A DNA stretch of 52,315 nucleotides, from contig NZ_VIUH01000012.1 in assembly GCF_007993865.1 (NCBI RefSeq), positions 1 through 52,315 of the forward strand, read 5' to 3'. Positions within the stretch are counted from its first letter, which is position 1. Each line of letters opens with the position of its first letter. Source of the DNA: Pseudomonas sp. SJZ079. GTDB taxonomy: Bacteria > Pseudomonadota > Gammaproteobacteria > Pseudomonadales > Pseudomonadaceae. The notes below the pieces were generated by a model. That model had not been told where the DNA came from, did no database searches, and saw only the letters and a list, made by a program, of their open reading frames with translations. The translations under genes and the position numbers were made by a program. Below, one piece after another: positions 50,204 to 52,315 of the stretch.

Positions 50204-52315
50204 TCAGCTATGGTCGATCTTGATGGTCGGGTCGGCACCGGCAATCAGCGAGTTGATGCTGCTACCGGACAGGTCCACGCCAGTCAGTTCGATTGAGGTA
50301 TTGGCATTGGCCGCAGCACCGCCGCCAGCGTTCAACTGGCCTGTGGTGCTGATCAGCAGGGTCGAGGTTCCGCCGCTGGTCGCTACCTGCAGGTAATTGT
50401 CGATGGTGGCATCGGTTTCACCTACCAGCAGGTCGTGAATATCGATGCGATCGCCTTGGCCGACGTTGAAGTCGGTGATCCTATCGTTGCCCGTATCGCC
50501 GGCTTTCCAAACGAACTTATCGGCGCCGCTGCCACCGGTGAGCGTGTCATTGCCGGAACCACCGAATATCAGGTCATTGCCGTCTCCGCCAAGCAGCGTG
50601 TCATTGCCAGCTTTGCCGATCAGTACGTCGTGGCCAGCGCCACCGTTCAAGGTGTCGTTGCCGGAGGTACCTTCCAGCCAGTCATCGCCGCTAGTGCCTG
50701 CCGTCTTGTCGACTTTCACGCTATTGGAGGCGGTGGCACTGCTGCCGCCAACTGACTCTGTGGCTGTTACGCGGGTGGTGATGGCATTGATCTGGGCATC
50801 GGTCAGGGCGGTCTGCGAGACCATGCTGATGGTATGACCGGATACGACTGTTGTCGCACCACCGACAACGCTAATCGCGCTATTGGTGGTGGTATCGGTC
50901 AGTGTCACGCCGCTCGGAATGCCCGTCAGGCTGATGGCCGAGAGGGATTCGCTGCCGTCGGTGTCACTGAGGTAGGTCTCGGTGCTCAAACTGTAGCGAT
51001 ACTCGCCGCTGTTGATTGACAGATTGTCGAAGCGCACCGCCGTATCGTTATCGAAGGAATAGAAACCGATATTGTTCAGCGCCGGTGCCGTCGTGGCGCC
51101 ACCGGTGACAGAACCGTAGGCATAGTTCAGCGTGGTGGTGGTGTTGTCGGTTAGATCCCTGGCCGTCACTTGGATGCCGGTATTGCTCACCGCGATGTTC
51201 AGATTGAACCAGTCATCGCCGTTGAAACTGGCGGCCGCCAGGTCGACTGCAGTGCCATTGACGATCTGCACCAGCGATAACTGCTGGTATTGGCCCGGGT
51301 AAGAATTGAAGAGACTTGCTCCCGGGGCATAGTCCGCACTCGGGTTTTCCCAGCGGGCGAGTAAGTAGTTGTTCGCATCGACGTAGCCGAACACCACGCC
51401 AATACCGTTGGCCTGGGCGGAGCTGGCGTCGGCAAACAACTCGGTGGAAATGACGTAGCTGGTCATTGTTTTTTCAGCAGCCGTCAAGTTGGTGCCGGTG
51501 TATTGCATAAAGCCTTGCGCATCGTCCGAACCGCTGTTGCCATTCTGGTTATAGGTCAGCGATCGGCTGCTATCTGCACCGGTGGAGTTGTTCAGCGTCC
51601 ATCTGTTGCCAAAGTTGGTCACTTCGTTGGAGTTGTTACCTGTCTGGCCAGTCCAGGCAACGCTATTGAACAGTTGCGCTTCGGTCTGTGTCTTGCCATT
51701 GCCTCCCGGCACTTCCGCAAAGGTATTGCCGCGCAGGGCCGTGGGTGTCCAGCCGCTTAAGTTGCCGGTGTTGAAGTTGTCAGCAAGTAGGCTTGTACTC
51801 GACGCCACCATCCCCTGACTGCTGACATGGGCGAAGACGGTCGGCACGTCGGCTACTGGGGTTACATTGATGGTCACCGTATCGACATCGCTCGCGGTAC
51901 CGTCACTGGTGCTCATCGAGAGCTGTGCCGTACCGCTGTAATCGCCAGTCGGCTTGTAGGTCAAGCCATTCAGGGCGCCGTTGATGGCCGCCGCGCTGCC
52001 GCTGATGGTGACGCTGGCGCTTCCGTTGTTGCTGATGGTGGCGCCAGCAAAGGCTAAGGCGGTGAGCACGCCGTGAGTGACCGCGACCGTGGTGGTTAGG
52101 GTTCCACCGTCGACATCGCTCACCGAGAGGGCATTGCCATTGGTGTTGTTGAACACGCGGGACACATCTTCGGCAGTGTTTTGTATACCTGGCACTATGT
52201 TGACCGGTGCGTCGTTCGCCCCGTTGATGGTGATGGCCAGGGTCGCGGTGGTGCTGCTGCCGTCACCGTCGGTGAGGCTGTAGGTGAAGCTGTCGGTCAG
52301 GCTCTGCCCATCGTT
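50204..52315 (-). CDS. RTX adhesin of the LapA type, C-terminal part (gene runs off the window)
   Basis: The last 703 residues of a large surface adhesin; the start lies beyond 52315. Order from the N-side: VCBS/cadherin-like repeats (ITINGANDAPV, then DVSRVFNNTNGNALSVSD...TINVTPVADVP), a ~270-residue concanavalin-like lectin domain (DNFNTGNLSGWTPTALRG to IGFYSFDNDTAVRFDNLSI), a further linker domain, about four RTX calcium repeats (GGxGNDTLxGG, residues about 515-565), and a C-terminal type I secretion signal region with FVWKAGDTGNDRITDFNVGQ. It is next to lapDG, whose products control retention of such proteins. The LapG cleavage site would be in the missing N-terminus. Confidence 0.93.
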   Translation of the reverse strand, partial: NDGQSLTDSFTYSLTDGDGSSTTATLAITINGANDAPVNIVPGIQNTAEDVSRVFNNTNGNALSVSDVDGGTLTTTVAVTHGVLTALAFAGATISNNGSASVTISGSAAAINGALNGLTYKPTGDYSGTAQLSMSTSDGTASDVDTVTINVTPVADVPTVFAHVSSQGMVASSTSLLADNFNTGNLSGWTPTALRGNTFAEVPGGNGKTQTEAQLFNSVAWTGQTGNNSNEVTNFGNRWTLNNSTGADSSRSLTYNQNGNSGSDDAQGFMQYTGTNLTAAEKTMTSYVISTELFADASSAQANGIGVVFGYVDANNYLLARWENPSADYAPGASLFNSYPGQYQQLSLVQIVNGTAVDLAAASFNGDDWFNLNIAVSNTGIQVTARDLTDNTTTTLNYAYGSVTGGATTAPALNNIGFYSFDNDTAVRFDNLSINSGEYRYSLSTETYLSDTDGSESLSAISLTGIPSGVTLTDTTTNSAISVVGGATTVVSGHTISMVSQTALTDAQINAITTRVTATESVGGSSATASNSVKVDKTAGTSGDDWLEGTSGNDTLNGGAGHDVLIGKAGNDTLLGGDGNDLIFGGSGNDTLTGGSGADKFVWKAGDTGNDRITDFNVGQGDRIDIHDLLVGETDATIDNYLQVATSGGTSTLLISTTGQLNAGGGAAANANTSIELTGVDLSGSSINSLIAGADPTIKIDHS

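Overview
The window is high-GC DNA that reads as a Pseudomonas chromosome. The evidence is a complete malonate decarboxylase locus with the madLM transporter, PhaG, a LapD/LapG/LapA-type biofilm adhesion module, typical Pseudomonas REP/REPIN palindromes, and proteobacterial Shine-Dalgarno sites. No plasmid or phage backbone, rRNA or CRISPR array was seen.

Layout. (1) 0.1-4.1 kb: a small catabolic group (class II aldolase, Asp-nucleophile alpha/beta hydrolase, SDR dehydrogenase, crotonase) next to a TyrR-like sigma-54 activator on the opposite strand. (2) 5.8-14.4 kb: mdcABCDEGH-madLM, a tightly overlapping biotin-independent malonate decarboxylase operon, with mdcR convergent at its end. (3) 14.5-18.7 kb: accessory genes (I78 protease inhibitor lipoprotein, EamA exporter, secreted lectin-like protein, DUF1428, AtoE-type transporter). 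(4) 19.4-26.5 kb: the large helicase lhr with a REPIN inside its reading frame, an ABC-2 exporter pair and a small conserved gene. (5) 26.8-31.4 kb: a 4.6-kb AT-richer island at a tRNA-Gly(CCC) gene, bounded by a 77-bp duplication of the tRNA 3' end and its terminator. No integrase is visible. It holds an integron-like gene-cassette array without integrase (four attC-like sites, four small membrane-anchored proteins), a frameshifted gene, a 158-bp MITE with target-site duplication, and a HEPN-motif protein. (6) 31.6-35.3 kb: phaG, then a diguanylate cyclase/CWC protein/rsuA operon. (7) 35.5-45.7 kb: a guanidine-utilisation operon on the minus strand. A guanidine-I (ykkC) riboswitch leads into an ABC transporter, the two DUF1989 proteins (carboxyguanidine deiminase subunits), a 'urea carboxylase'-type guanidine carboxylase and allophanate hydrolase. 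Several REPINs sit in it, one inside the carboxylase frame. (8) 46.1-52.3 kb: a lipoprotein, lapG, lapD, a small conserved gene, and the C-terminal part of a giant RTX adhesin that runs off the window.

How the genes work together. The mdc operon converts malonate to acetyl-CoA-level carbon using its own prosthetic-group synthesis (MdcB, MdcG), loading (MdcH) and uptake (MadLM). The guanidine operon imports guanidine or a related cation, carboxylates it, deiminates it to allophanate, and hydrolyses that to ammonia and CO2; the riboswitch makes guanidine rather than urea the likely substrate. LapD senses c-di-GMP and restrains the periplasmic protease LapG, which releases LapA-type adhesins; the RTX protein next door is the natural client. 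The least explained part is the island at 26.8-31.4 kb: a cassette array whose products are all predicted membrane-anchored, plus two proteins with the HEPN RNase motif RX4H, which hints at defence or stress functions.
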